A DNA stretch of 34,777 nucleotides from CAZXSK01 sp964642855 (GTDB lineage Bacteria; Planctomycetota; Phycisphaerae; SM23-33). The position numbers were made by a program, and so were the translations under genes. Where the stretch lies: assembly GCA_964642855.1 (NCBI GenBank), contig CAZXSK010000044.1, positions 1-34,777 of the forward strand, read 5' to 3'. The notes below the pieces were generated by a model, which saw only the letters and a program-made list of their open reading frames with translations, did no database searches and was not told the DNA's origin. Shown here piece by piece: positions 6,880 to 15,253 of this stretch; the first letter of the stretch is position 1, and each line of letters begins with the position of its first letter.

Positions 6880-8082
6880 ATGAGCAAGAGTAAACCGTGC
6901 AAGCTTGCACTGGAAGACGGACTTGTGTTTACCGGCGTGTCCTTCGGGGCGGAGGGGACGACCGAAGGTGAGGTGGTATTCAATACCGGTATGACCGGCT
7001 ATCAGGAAGTGTTGACTGATCCGTCCTACGCGGGACAGATCGTCACGATGACCTACCCGGAAATCGGTAACTACGGCGTGAATGTCGAGGACATCGAGAG
7101 CTTTAATAAGAAGGTTCAGGTTCGCGGCTTCGTGCTTAAGGAACTTTCACCCGAGGTCAGCAGTTTCCGCGCCAATCGCAGCCTGCAGGAGTATCTCGCC
7201 AGTGAGGGGATCGTGGGCATCGCCGAGGTCGATACCCGCGCGCTGACGCGTCATATCCGCCAGGCCGGCGCAATGAACGGCGTGATCTCCACCGAGGTCC
7301 TCGACGATGCCGAATTGGTGGAACGAGCGAAAAACGCCGCGTCGATGACGGGGGCAGACTACGTGAAGGTCGTCACGCCGAAGGAGGGCTACGACTGGCC
7401 GGAGGGGTACATCTCCGAGTTCGCCCAGGCCCATCGCGAGCACGGCGAGAAGGTCTACAACGTCGTGGCGATCGACTGCGGCGCGAAGGTCAACATCCTG
7501 CGGAATCTCGTCGAGTGCGGCTGCAAGGTGACGGTCGTTCCCGCTACCGCATCGGCCGAAGAGATTCTGGCCCGCAAGCCCGATGGCGTGTTCGTGTCCA
7601 ACGGCCCGGGCGATCCCGAAGCGGTGACGTACACCATCGAGACGCTCAAGCAGCTCGTCGGTCGGGTTCCGGTCTGCGGGATATGCCTGGGGCATCAGCT
7701 TCTGACCTGGGCGCTGGGCGGGAGGACCTACAAGCTCAAGTTCGGGCACCGGGGCTCGAATCAGCCTGTTCGCAACGAGGCCACGGGAAAGGTGGAGATC
7801 ACTTCGCAGAATCACGGTTTCGCCGCCGACGCCGATTCACTGGAAGCGGCCGGCGCTACGGTGTCGCACGTGAACCTCAACGACGGTACGGTAGAGGGTT
7901 TCACGCACTCCGACAAGGCGGTCTTCAGCGTGCAGTACCATCCCGAGGCCTCCCCGGGCCCACACGACGCGACCTACTTGTTCGACTGCTTCCGGGACAT
8001 GATGGGAAGTGGCTCGGCGCCCACGCCCGAGCAGATGCATGCCGCGCAGGAGAAGCTCGCCAAGGCCGGCTCGAAAGTCTGA
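6880..8082 (+). CDS. carA: Carbamoyl-phosphate synthase small (glutaminase) subunit
   Basis: CarA hydrolyses glutamine and passes ammonia to CarB, which makes carbamoyl phosphate for pyrimidines and arginine. The 400-aa protein has the CarA-specific N-terminal domain ('FNTGMTGYQEVLTDPSYAGQIV') and a class I glutamine amidotransferase domain with the nucleophile elbow 'CGICLGHQL' (C269) and the 'QYHPEASPGPHD' motif (H354, E356). Length and residue numbering match characterised CarA almost exactly. ATG 6880 is clear; GGGACGAG lies upstream. carB is not next to it: the following gene, three nt on, is a short pyrophosphatase-like protein, so carB must be elsewhere in the genome. Confidence 0.97.
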   Translation: MSKSKPCKLALEDGLVFTGVSFGAEGTTEGEVVFNTGMTGYQEVLTDPSYAGQIVTMTYPEIGNYGVNVEDIESFNKKVQVRGFVLKELSPEVSSFRANRSLQEYLASEGIVGIAEVDTRALTRHIRQAGAMNGVISTEVLDDAELVERAKNAASMTGADYVKVVTPKEGYDWPEGYISEFAQAHREHGEKVYNVVAIDCGAKVNILRNLVECGCKVTVVPATASAEEILARKPDGVFVSNGPGDPEAVTYTIETLKQLVGRVPVCGICLGHQLLTWALGGRTYKLKFGHRGSNQPVRNEATGKVEITSQNHGFAADADSLEAAGATVSHVNLNDGTVEGFTHSDKAVFSVQYHPEASPGPHDATYLFDCFRDMMGSGSAPTPEQMHAAQEKLAKAGSKV

Positions 8083-8085
8083 GCG

Positions 8086-8430
8086 ATGGGCGACTTCTGG
8101 GCCGCTCTCGATGAACTGATCGACCAATCGGAGGTCGTCATCGACCGACCGGCCGGGTCGACCCATCCCCGGTTCGACGAGTTCACCTACCCTCTGGACT
8201 ACGGCTTTCTGGAGGGGACGGCAGCCATTGACGGCGGGGGCATCGACGTCTGGCGCGGCTCGCTCGCCGGCGCGGGGCTCGTAGCCGTGATCGCCATGGT
8301 CGACACGTACAAACGCGACGCCGAGATCAAGCTGTTGATCGACTGCACCGACGCAGAATGCGAGCTCGTACTCGCGCTGCACAACCGCTTCGCCCAGTCG
8401 GCGATCATCATCTACAGGCCAGCGGAGTAG
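8086..8430 (+). CDS. Short inorganic pyrophosphatase-like protein
   Basis: A 114-aa protein related to family I inorganic pyrophosphatases, with 'IDRPAGSTHPRF' and the core 'YPLDYGFLEGTAAIDGGGIDV' (35-55). It is about two thirds of the length of the E. coli enzyme (about 175 aa). In the metal-binding loop, usually D-G-D-x-x-D, the middle Asp is replaced by Gly (D49, G51, D54). Short homologues of this kind are commonly annotated as pyrophosphatases in other phyla, but catalysis is uncertain. The ATG is three nt after the carA stop, which suggests translational coupling. Removing pyrophosphate from nucleotide synthesis would fit next to carA, but that is conjecture. Confidence 0.75.
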   Translation: MGDFWAALDELIDQSEVVIDRPAGSTHPRFDEFTYPLDYGFLEGTAAIDGGGIDVWRGSLAGAGLVAVIAMVDTYKRDAEIKLLIDCTDAECELVLALHNRFAQSAIIIYRPAE

Positions 8431-8433
8431 CCT

Positions 8434-9717
8434 CTAGGCCAACTGCCAGGCAGGCGGGTCCTCGAGCTTATAAAGCATTTCCCCGGCCTTGGGAACATAC
8501 AGCCTGCCTTCGCTCTCCCTTCCTTCCCAGTCGGAGACGTCGATGGTAGCCGGGTCGCGGTAGCCGAGATTCACCTTCCGGCAGAGCTCTTCGGGAATGC
8601 CGGTGGCGAGCGTAACGTTGATCCGGGCGCGTTCAACCGCCTCGGCGAACGTGCCAATGCCCCGCACGTGCGTGGAGTGGGCGATCACGCCCCAGGGGAA
8701 ATCGCGGTACTTCTCCCACTGGCTCAGGAAGTAGTCCCGCGTGTGGTAGCCGATCTGCTCGATGATGGCCCCATGCGTGGCGGAGATCTCCTGCACGTGT
8801 GGGGCGTAGATGATCAACTCCCCTCCGTCGGCGACGACGGGTTCCATCTTGTACATGCACTTGGCAGCCACCCAGATCTCGTCGTACATCTCCGGCGCCC
8901 GCGAGAGCACGCTCGTAAACGGCTTATCAACGTACTCGATGTGCAGTTGGTCCGACAGATCCGCCGCGGCAGACCACGCCTCCTTGACCCCTCCGAAATA
9001 CAGCCCCGCCAGGTCGTAGCCCTTGACCACCATGCACAATGCAGCTGCCGGGGTGGGCACCATGTCCGCTGCCACGTGCAGCAGCCTGCGGACGGGCGTG
9101 TACTTGTTGCCGATGATGCGGGGGCAGGTGATCACAGCGCCCTGCCAGTGGAAGAAGTTCAACAACTCAGGCCCGCAGATGCCCGGGAAGAAGTACTTCG
9201 CTCCGCCGGAGAAGCCCACCACTTCGTGGGGGAACACCGGGCCGCAGATCAGCAACTGGTCGTAATCGAGGATCATCTTGTTGATGGTCACGTCGATGTC
9301 GATCGCGAAGGGCTCCATCTCCGGCGGGGAGAGCTCCATGATCTGCCCGGGAGAGATGTGCCCGATGGTGGTCAGGGCATCGGGGTCCTTCCAGGCGTGG
9401 TTGAAAACCTTGCTGCCCGGGAACACTTGATCTCGCTGGCCGGGCTCGACGCCCAGGAGCTTGTCGATCTGCGCATCGCTCATTGGCGGGTGGGTTCCCA
9501 AGGCAATCAGGAAGTCCAGCGCGCCGCCCCGGGCCGTCAGGCTGGCATGCAGCAGACGGGAAATCTGCGGCAGGGGACAGGTGCGGGTGTGGTCCGGAAT
9601 AATCACCAGGAATCGCTTGCCGTCGGGCTGGAGCTGGTCGGTCGCCCGCGTGACGATCTGCTGGACGGCTTCGTCTGTCAGCGCCTCACCTGAGGTACCT
9701 TCGCCGATGATCCTCAT
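8434..9717 (-). CDS. LarA family nickel-pincer racemase/epimerase
   Basis: A 427-aa protein of the LarA (lactate racemase) family, which uses a nickel-pincer nucleotide to racemise or epimerise 2-hydroxy acids. Seen here: 'DHTRTCP' (D42, R45), 'GTHPP' with H76, then 'FPHEVVGFSGGAKYFFPG' with H164 and K174, and H190 in 'FFHWQ'. The H/K/H spacing (+10, +26) equals that of Lactobacillus LarA H174/K184/H200, where Lys carries the cofactor and the last His binds nickel. ATG 9717 is chosen over 9780 because AGGAG lies seven nt upstream and the length then matches LarA. No larB, larC or larE is in the window, so the cofactor must be made elsewhere. Many family members act on substrates other than lactate. 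The gene converges with the pyrophosphatase-like gene, three nt between stops. Confidence 0.88.
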   Translation of the reverse strand: MRIIGEGTSGEALTDEAVQQIVTRATDQLQPDGKRFLVIIPDHTRTCPLPQISRLLHASLTARGGALDFLIALGTHPPMSDAQIDKLLGVEPGQRDQVFPGSKVFNHAWKDPDALTTIGHISPGQIMELSPPEMEPFAIDIDVTINKMILDYDQLLICGPVFPHEVVGFSGGAKYFFPGICGPELLNFFHWQGAVITCPRIIGNKYTPVRRLLHVAADMVPTPAAALCMVVKGYDLAGLYFGGVKEAWSAAADLSDQLHIEYVDKPFTSVLSRAPEMYDEIWVAAKCMYKMEPVVADGGELIIYAPHVQEISATHGAIIEQIGYHTRDYFLSQWEKYRDFPWGVIAHSTHVRGIGTFAEAVERARINVTLATGIPEELCRKVNLGYRDPATIDVSDWEGRESEGRLYVPKAGEMLYKLEDPPAWQLA

Positions 9718-9814
9718 GAAGATCTCCTGAACATCTGCTGCAGTTGGCTGGTCATTGGGGCTGCGATGGTCCCACCGCACGGGCAGAACGTGCTGCCATG
9801 CTGAAGAAGGCTAC

Positions 9815-9820
9815 TATACT
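9815..9820 (+). promoter_or_regulatory. Possible -10 element before the glycosyltransferase
   Basis: TATACT stands out in GC-rich DNA within the 237-nt divergent region between the LarA-like gene and the glycosyltransferase. No convincing -35 is seen 16-19 nt upstream. Nothing else is recognised in this interval. Confidence 0.3.
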
Positions 9821-9954
9821 GAAGGCAGCGGGGCGGGCCAGCAACTTTCTCGCCCGGGCGGGGAATCGGCGACGAGATCCCCCCCATCTTGCCGATAGGA
9901 CTCACACAGGGGCCACGCGGCGCCTGGACGCCAGACCAAGAGGAAACCCACACG

Positions 9955-11421
9955 ATGATCGTAGTGCACGTAACCCATGAAGCGGTCGAGAAGATCGGCG
10001 GTATCGGGGCGGTAATCGCCGGCCTGATGACCGCAGAAGCGTACGAGCAGGAAGTCAGCCGGACCATTCTCCTGGGGCCGCTGTTCAGCACCGACAAGCC
10101 CGCCGACCAGCGCCTGGGTGTCGAGGGCGAGGTGCTCTACAGCTCCGTCGACGGCGTCGAGCCGGCTGAATGGGCCGACAAGTTCCGCCCCGTTCATCGC
10201 AGCTACGACGTGGGCATCGTGTACGGCAAGCGGATGGTGGACAACCCCTACACCGGCCAGAAGGTGCCCGCCGAGGTCCTGCTGCTTGACGTATTCCACT
10301 ACAATCAGGAGCGTCTGAACCTTTTCAAGGGCGAGCTGTTCAAGAAGTTCGGCATTCCATCCCAGAAGTTCGAGAGCATCTGGGACTTCGAGCAGTACGT
10401 TCGCCTGGCAGAGCCCGGCATCGAGGCGCTCAAGCGCCTCGGCTGCGACGGATCGTCCGAGCCGGTCCTGCTGCTGTCCCACGAGTACATGGGCATGCCC
10501 ACCGCCCTCAAGGCTGAGCTCGACATGCAGCGCAACACCCGAACGGTGTTCTACGCCCACGAGGTGGCGTCGGTCCGGCCGATTGTCGAGGACTTCGCCG
10601 GCCACGACACGATGTTCTACAACGTGCTCGACAAGGCTTCGGGCGAGGGGCGGAACCTGGAAGACATTTTCCCGGCGGTGCACGACAACTACAAGCATTC
10701 GCTGGTGAAGGCGGCCCGGCACCTGGACCACGTGTTCGCCGTGGGCGACTTCGTCGTCGACGAGCTGAAGTTCCTGGACCGTCACTTCAAGACGATGGAG
10801 GTTGACCTGGTCTACAACGGCATTCCGTGTCGGTCGCTGACCCTCGACCAGCGCAAGCAGTCGCAGGACCGCATGAAGCAGTACGCCGAGAACCTCTTCG
10901 GCTGGCGCCCCAGCTGGGTGTTCACCCACGTCGCCCGGCCGGTGCGGTCCAAGGGCCTCTGGCGAGACCTCCGCGTGCTNNNNNNNNNNNNNNNNNNNNN
11001 NNNNNNNNNNNNNNNNNNNNNNNNNNNNNNNNNNNNNNNNNNNNNNNNNNNNNNNNNNNNNNNNNNNNNNNNNNNNNNNTTGTGCGTGGTGTCCAACGTC
11101 TGCGGATGCATGGGGTTTGCCCGCAAGACCGTCGCGGGCCGGGCGGAGTTCGACAACATCATCGAAGGCGACTTCCTGGAACTGCCCCCCGGACTGTCCG
11201 TCGAGCAGCTGATCGACATTCCCACGTCGCTGCGCGACGAGGTGGAAGCATCCGAAGGCCGGCGGCTGGCGAAGCTGATCACCGACCGCCTGCCCCGCGA
11301 GGAGGAAACGCTCCGTCTGCGGATGGAGCACGGCTACGCGCTGGCCAGTGACATGAACTGGGAAAACGTCGTGAAGGAGTACCTCCTGCCCAGTCTCGAC
11401 AAGGTCGCCTCGGAGAAGTAG
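9955..11421 (+). CDS. Glycogen-synthase-like GT-B glycosyltransferase (interrupted by assembly gap)
   Basis: The N-terminal half starts 'MIVVHVTHEAVEKIGGIGAVIAG', where K-x-G-G-x-G is the nucleotide-sugar loop of glycogen/starch synthases (GT5), and continues with 'SHEYMGMP', 'VFYAHEVASV', 'HVFAVGDFVVDEL' and the acceptor-domain motif 'ARPVRSKGLW' (R...KG, GT-B family). A 100-N gap (10980-11079) removes part of the donor-binding domain; it resumes at 'VVSNVCGCMGFARKT' and ends normally. About 454 residues are visible. The nominal frame is kept across the Ns, but true gap length is unknown. ATG 9955 has AGAGGAAA upstream. Likely role: building an alpha-glucan or other glycan from an NDP-sugar in the cytoplasm. 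The GH52-like glycosidase follows 171 nt downstream. Exact donor and product are unproved. Confidence 0.8.
   Translation: MIVVHVTHEAVEKIGGIGAVIAGLMTAEAYEQEVSRTILLGPLFSTDKPADQRLGVEGEVLYSSVDGVEPAEWADKFRPVHRSYDVGIVYGKRMVDNPYTGQKVPAEVLLLDVFHYNQERLNLFKGELFKKFGIPSQKFESIWDFEQYVRLAEPGIEALKRLGCDGSSEPVLLLSHEYMGMPTALKAELDMQRNTRTVFYAHEVASVRPIVEDFAGHDTMFYNVLDKASGEGRNLEDIFPAVHDNYKHSLVKAARHLDHVFAVGDFVVDELKFLDRHFKTMEVDLVYNGIPCRSLTLDQRKQSQDRMKQYAENLFGWRPSWVFTHVARPVRSKGLWRDLRVXXXXXXXXXXXXXXXXXXXXXXXXXXXXXXXXXXLCVVSNVCGCMGFARKTVAGRAEFDNIIEGDFLELPPGLSVEQLIDIPTSLRDEVEASEGRRLAKLITDRLPREEETLRLRMEHGYALASDMNWENVVKEYLLPSLDKVASEK
10980..11079. other. Assembly gap (100 N)
   Basis: Exactly 100 N inside the glycosyltransferase gene. 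The round number suggests a default scaffold gap, so the real missing length is unknown. Confidence 0.98.
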
Positions 11422-11435
11422 GCGCGTTCTTCAGG

Positions 11436-11457
11436 CGGACGGAACCTTTCCTGTCCG
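11436..11457 (+). terminator. Hairpin after the glycosyltransferase
   Basis: CGGAC-GGAA (11436-11444), loop CCT, TTCC-T-GTCCG (11448-11457): nine pairs with one bulged T. No T-run follows, so termination is uncertain; it might also be an intercistronic RNA element. Confidence 0.35.
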
Positions 11458-11592
11458 ATCGGGAGTTTCGCGGCAGGCAGGCGGCGGCCGGTCAGGGTGT
11501 TTTGTGATTGCGATGTTTCCGTCGCGACGTTAGATTCCCCTGCCGAAGAGACGTTCTGCGACTTCAGATTCAGACACCTCGAGGAGAGACTC

Positions 11593-13839
11593 ATGCCCCT
11601 GATGTCCACGTGCCTTGGTCGGCTTGGCAGCCGGTACAGCATTATTTTCGATCCCATCCGCAGCGAAATTCATTACGGCGGGTTGGGCCTGCTGTGTCAG
11701 ATGAAAGGCGAACTCATCGCCGGCATCGACACCGAGAAGGGCTTCATGACCCTGCCCCTGACCAGAGAAGGCAAGAGCTTCTTCAACGTCGACCAGTGGC
11801 AGACCATGACCTCCGTGACGTTCGAGGGCAACTGCCCCGAGTGCGGCCTGCGGCTGACGGTGACCTTTACCGCGCCGTTCTGGCCCCAGGACGAGGAAGC
11901 CTCGCTGGTTCCCGCCTACATCGTCACCTGCAAGGTCGAGCCGATCGACCGGTGCCGGTGGGAGCACCCGCCCAAGGACGCCGCCCACAAGGGCACGATC
12001 CGCTTCGGCCTGAAGCTCCCCAAGGTCAACATTCGCACGTCCAAGGGCACGGCGAAGATGAGTTACCCGGTCAAGGTCGGCCAGCGGATCACTACCGGCG
12101 AAGGCGGCATGCAGTTGGAGTTCGGCGCGCATACCCGCGCGGTGAAGACCGAGGGCAAGAGCACCGATCTGATCGTGCCCCTTTCCAGCGGATGGAAGGT
12201 CACCAAGGGCATGCTCGAGGCGAAGTTTGATGTCTCCAAGGGCAAGCCCGCCGAGTTCGCCTGCGCAATGATGAGCTACGTTCCCGACGCGCTGTTCGAG
12301 CGTTTCGGCAAGCCGATGGCGCTGAAGTACACGTCGATGTGGAAGAACGTCGACGCCGTCGCTGCGTTTGTCAAGAAGTCCTACAAGGGTCTGCTGGCGG
12401 TGTCCAAGGCGTTCGACAGCCTGTTCTCCGACAGCGGCCTGTCCGTTTCTGCGCAGGATCTCTCTGCCTTGAGCTTCCAGAGCTACCTGGGCTGTTCGTT
12501 GTGGACCGTCGGGGAAGAGCCCAAGGAATGGTTCAGCGTGTGGGAGGGGTCGTGTTGGTATAACTCGACCGTGGATGTCACTTACAACGAGGCGATGTTC
12601 TACTTCGCATGCTGGCCGGAGCTGATGGACCTGCTGATCGAGCAGTGGTCGCACCACGTCGACGACCGCGAGCGGGATGAAGCCCGGCGGGCGGTGGTCT
12701 CCGACGACGATCCCCTGGGAACCAAGCAGCACGAGTTCGAGTTCCCCGGTGCGGTCATGGAACACGACATGGGCGCCGGGTGGACCGCCAACGGCCAGAG
12801 CTATCACCACGCGATGCCCGTCGAGGAGAACTCCAACTTCCTGCTGATGCTCTACGCTCACGGCAAGTGGTGGGGCAAGGAGAAGCTCTTCAAGAAGTAT
12901 CGCAAGGCCTGCGAGCAGTTGGCGGATTACCTGCTCTGGACCGATTCGACCGGTAACGGGTTCCCGGACATGGGAACCGCCAACACCATCGACGATGCCA
13001 CCCCGGCCGTCCAGTATGGACGCGACAACGTGTACCTGGGGATCAAGAGGCTTGCTGCCCTGCACGCCGCACGAAGGATGTTCGAGCACACGGGCAACAA
13101 CGATTACGCCGACAAGTGCCGCAAGGAAGTCAAGAAGGCTGTCCGCACCCTCAACAAGGGCTGGCTCGGCGACCACTGGGGCGTCTGCCTCGACAAATCG
13201 GCCGAGGGGCTCTACGACTGCTGGACCCACAAGCCGCTGCCGTACAAGGTCCTGCCCGGCTGGGATGCCTACAGCCTGTACACGACCAACGGCCTGCTGT
13301 ACCTGCTGATGGTCGACGACCTGCCCGAGGGTCTCTCGGCCAAGCGATTGCGCCAGGACGTGGTTAACGCCACGCGCGAGAGCATGACGCATTACGGGTG
13401 CGGCCACTCGTCGATGGACAAGGAGAACATGTGGGTTTCGATGAACGTCTGGCGCGACCTGGCCGCCGGATACCTCGGCGAGAACATGATCGACAACGCC
13501 CAGCGGTACTGGAACCAGCAGCTGTTCGCCAACGGCCCGGGCAGCGAGAAGGCCAACTGCTTCACCGAGACGTCGCTGACCAATAACCTGGTGTGGTACC
13601 CGCGGAACACCGCGACGTTCGGGTACTTCATGGCGATGACGCGGATGGTGATCGACCGCAAAAGCAAGAAGGCCAGCATCTCGCCCGTTGCGGAGGGCAC
13701 CTGGCCGCTGCTGCCGCTTGCCAACTGGAAGAGCGGAAAGATCCCTGTCGCGAGTGTCGAGCGAAAGGAATCGAAGCTCAAAACGTCCGTCAACGGCAAA
13801 GCCGCGCGGAAGGTGAAGGTTTCCGTTCGCAAGTCCTAG
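11593..13839 (+). CDS. GH52-like (alpha/alpha)6 glycoside hydrolase
   Basis: A 748-aa protein whose C-terminal two thirds follow the motif order of GH52 beta-xylosidases (clan GH-O): 'VWEGSCWYNSTVDVTYNEAMFYF', 'MEHDMGAGWTANGQSYHHAMPVEEN', 'DSTGNGFPDMG', 'QYGRDNVYLGIKRLAALHAARRMF', 'MWVSMNVWRDLAAGYLG' and 'WYPRNTATFGYF'. E318 (in W-E-G) corresponds to the GH52 nucleophile region, and D451 or D459 is a candidate acid/base. The first about 280 residues look like the beta-sandwich domain. ATG 11593 has GAGGAGAG upstream and removes an implausible N-terminal extension. There is no signal peptide, so the enzyme should act inside the cell, downstream of a glycogen-synthase-like gene. The match is from remembered motif order; the sugar specificity may differ from xylosides. 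Confidence 0.72.
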   Translation: MPLMSTCLGRLGSRYSIIFDPIRSEIHYGGLGLLCQMKGELIAGIDTEKGFMTLPLTREGKSFFNVDQWQTMTSVTFEGNCPECGLRLTVTFTAPFWPQDEEASLVPAYIVTCKVEPIDRCRWEHPPKDAAHKGTIRFGLKLPKVNIRTSKGTAKMSYPVKVGQRITTGEGGMQLEFGAHTRAVKTEGKSTDLIVPLSSGWKVTKGMLEAKFDVSKGKPAEFACAMMSYVPDALFERFGKPMALKYTSMWKNVDAVAAFVKKSYKGLLAVSKAFDSLFSDSGLSVSAQDLSALSFQSYLGCSLWTVGEEPKEWFSVWEGSCWYNSTVDVTYNEAMFYFACWPELMDLLIEQWSHHVDDRERDEARRAVVSDDDPLGTKQHEFEFPGAVMEHDMGAGWTANGQSYHHAMPVEENSNFLLMLYAHGKWWGKEKLFKKYRKACEQLADYLLWTDSTGNGFPDMGTANTIDDATPAVQYGRDNVYLGIKRLAALHAARRMFEHTGNNDYADKCRKEVKKAVRTLNKGWLGDHWGVCLDKSAEGLYDCWTHKPLPYKVLPGWDAYSLYTTNGLLYLLMVDDLPEGLSAKRLRQDVVNATRESMTHYGCGHSSMDKENMWVSMNVWRDLAAGYLGENMIDNAQRYWNQQLFANGPGSEKANCFTETSLTNNLVWYPRNTATFGYFMAMTRMVIDRKSKKASISPVAEGTWPLLPLANWKSGKIPVASVERKESKLKTSVNGKAARKVKVSVRKS

Positions 13840-13864
13840 CGGGCGAAGTCGCCTGAGACAGAAT

Positions 13865-13896
13865 AGCGCGACGGGACATTGGTGTCCCGTCGCGCT
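13865..13896 (+). terminator. Strong rho-independent terminator
   Basis: A perfect 13-bp stem, AGCGCGACGGGAC (13865-13877) with GTCCCGTCGCGCT (13884-13896), around ATTGGT; an inner A-T pair leaves a TTGG tetraloop. It is followed by TTGTTTTG. It starts 26 nt after the stop of the GH52-like gene and should end that transcript. Confidence 0.85.
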
Positions 13897-13960
13897 TTGT
13901 TTTGCGCGGAGCCCCGACAGCGGGAGTCCGCCCGGCGGCGAGGGGGGTTCAATCCCGTAG

Positions 13961-13987
13961 GGGCCCGGTGGCTGTCCTGCCGGGCCC
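13961..13987 (+). promoter_or_regulatory. GC hairpin in the leader of the alpha/beta hydrolase
   Basis: GGGCCCGG (13961-13968) and CCGGGCCC (13980-13987) pair perfectly over an 11-nt loop, ending about 10 nt before the AGGAAAGGAG ribosome-binding site of the next gene. No promoter was recognised in the short space between the terminator and this gene, so the start of its transcript is unclear. Confidence 0.4.
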
Positions 13988-14013
13988 GAAGGAACAGGAA
14001 AGGAGCCACATCG

Positions 14014-15150
14014 ATGAACCGAATCGCGCTGTGCGGACTGATCGTGCTGCTTGCCGGGCCACTTGCTGCCATTGGGAGCGACGCTGCCAAAGACCCCAAC
14101 GCCTCCGCCCGGACTGACTCGGCCGAGGGCCGGGACACGGACAAGAAGATCGACGTCGCGAAGCTCGTGGATCCCATGTGGGTCGCGACGGCCGAGGTCC
14201 CCCGCCCGCCTCGCAAGGGCAAGGAGCGCAAGCCCGGCATCGCCCACCTGTGGATTCCGCCCGACTGCGAGAAGGTCCGTGGCGTGATCTTCAGCGGCAA
14301 GACGCTGCTGGAGAAAAAATTCTCCCGCGACAAGACCATCCGCAAGGCCGCCGCGATGGAAGACCTGGGCATCGTCTACGTCGAGCCCGCGCTCGATGCG
14401 GTGTTCAGCTACGTCAAACGCGATTCCGGCGAGAGGCTGGAGAAAGTGCTGGGCGATCTTGCGAAAAAGACCGGGCGCGACGAGCTGGCGGGCGCCCCGC
14501 TGATTACGGTGGGGCACTCGACGGGGGGCATCTTCGCGCGCAACGTGGCGTACTGGAAGCCCCACCGGGTCGCGGGGATCATTCACATCAAGAGCGGGAA
14601 CATGCACCACCACATCCCCGACCCCAACCAGTCGCTGGCGGGCGTGCCGTTCCTGGCGATCAACGGCGAGTGGGAGGAGTACGGGCCGGAGGGCGGCATC
14701 CGCAAGGAGCTTGGGCGGGAGACGCAGTGGATCATGATCCGCCAGCAGATGCTCGCGCTTCGCAAGCAGGACCCGAACCACCTGATGAACCTGGTCGTGC
14801 ACCACAAGGCCAATCACACGTCGTGGTCGGGTGATCTGTCGGCGTACTGCGCCCTGTGGATTCGCAAGGCTGCCCAGGCGCGCATTCCCGAGAAGTGGGA
14901 CAAGGAAGGCCCGGTGCACTGTAAAGAAATTGACGTGGCCTCCGGCTGGCTGACCGACGCCAGCATCAAGGACCCCGAGTACGATCCAGCTCCCTACGAC
15001 AAGTACAAGGGGCCGAAGGACAAGGCGTTCTGGCACTTCGATGAGGAGGCCGCCAAGGCGACGGTGAAGTTCCACAAGTCGCGCGAGTTCCGCACCGGGC
15101 CCGAGGCGTCCAAGAAGAAAGTCGACCCGCTGCCGGTAAACAGGAACTGA
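14014..15150 (+). CDS. Exported alpha/beta hydrolase-like protein
   Basis: A 378-aa protein with an N-terminal signal peptide ('MNRIALCGLIVLLAGPLAAIG') and an alpha/beta-hydrolase nucleophile elbow 'GHSTGG' (S169). Beta strands precede it ('GVIFSGKTLL', 'GIVYVEPAL', 'PLITVGHS') and 'AGIIHIKSG' follows, the layout of esterase D or feruloyl-esterase-type hydrolases. A candidate catalytic His is in 'HHKANHTSW' (about residue 267). The tail after about 330 is Lys-rich and probably disordered. ATG 14014 has AGGAG eight nt upstream. Substrate is unknown; an ester of a polysaccharide side group would suit the sugar-related neighbours but is speculative. Confidence 0.72.
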   Translation: MNRIALCGLIVLLAGPLAAIGSDAAKDPNASARTDSAEGRDTDKKIDVAKLVDPMWVATAEVPRPPRKGKERKPGIAHLWIPPDCEKVRGVIFSGKTLLEKKFSRDKTIRKAAAMEDLGIVYVEPALDAVFSYVKRDSGERLEKVLGDLAKKTGRDELAGAPLITVGHSTGGIFARNVAYWKPHRVAGIIHIKSGNMHHHIPDPNQSLAGVPFLAINGEWEEYGPEGGIRKELGRETQWIMIRQQMLALRKQDPNHLMNLVVHHKANHTSWSGDLSAYCALWIRKAAQARIPEKWDKEGPVHCKEIDVASGWLTDASIKDPEYDPAPYDKYKGPKDKAFWHFDEEAAKATVKFHKSREFRTGPEASKKKVDPLPVNRN

Positions 15151-15184
15151 TCGGCCAGTGTAGGCGATTTCCGAGGCGCCGGCG

Positions 15185-15190
15185 TATACT
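15185..15190 (+). promoter_or_regulatory. Possible -10 element before the PQQ-like gene
   Basis: TATACT lies 63 nt before the ATG of the beta-propeller gene; no good -35 is visible. The same hexamer stands before the glycosyltransferase. Confidence 0.3.
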
Positions 15191-15253
15191 TGGACAGGCC
15201 GTCGCCAGTGACGGGCAACGCGAAAAGCGACACCTTTTCCACCGAGGTCTGCC

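Noticed and set aside
13946..13955. GGTTCAATCC, like a tRNA T-loop
   Set aside because: No acceptor, D or anticodon stems in the flanking sequence.
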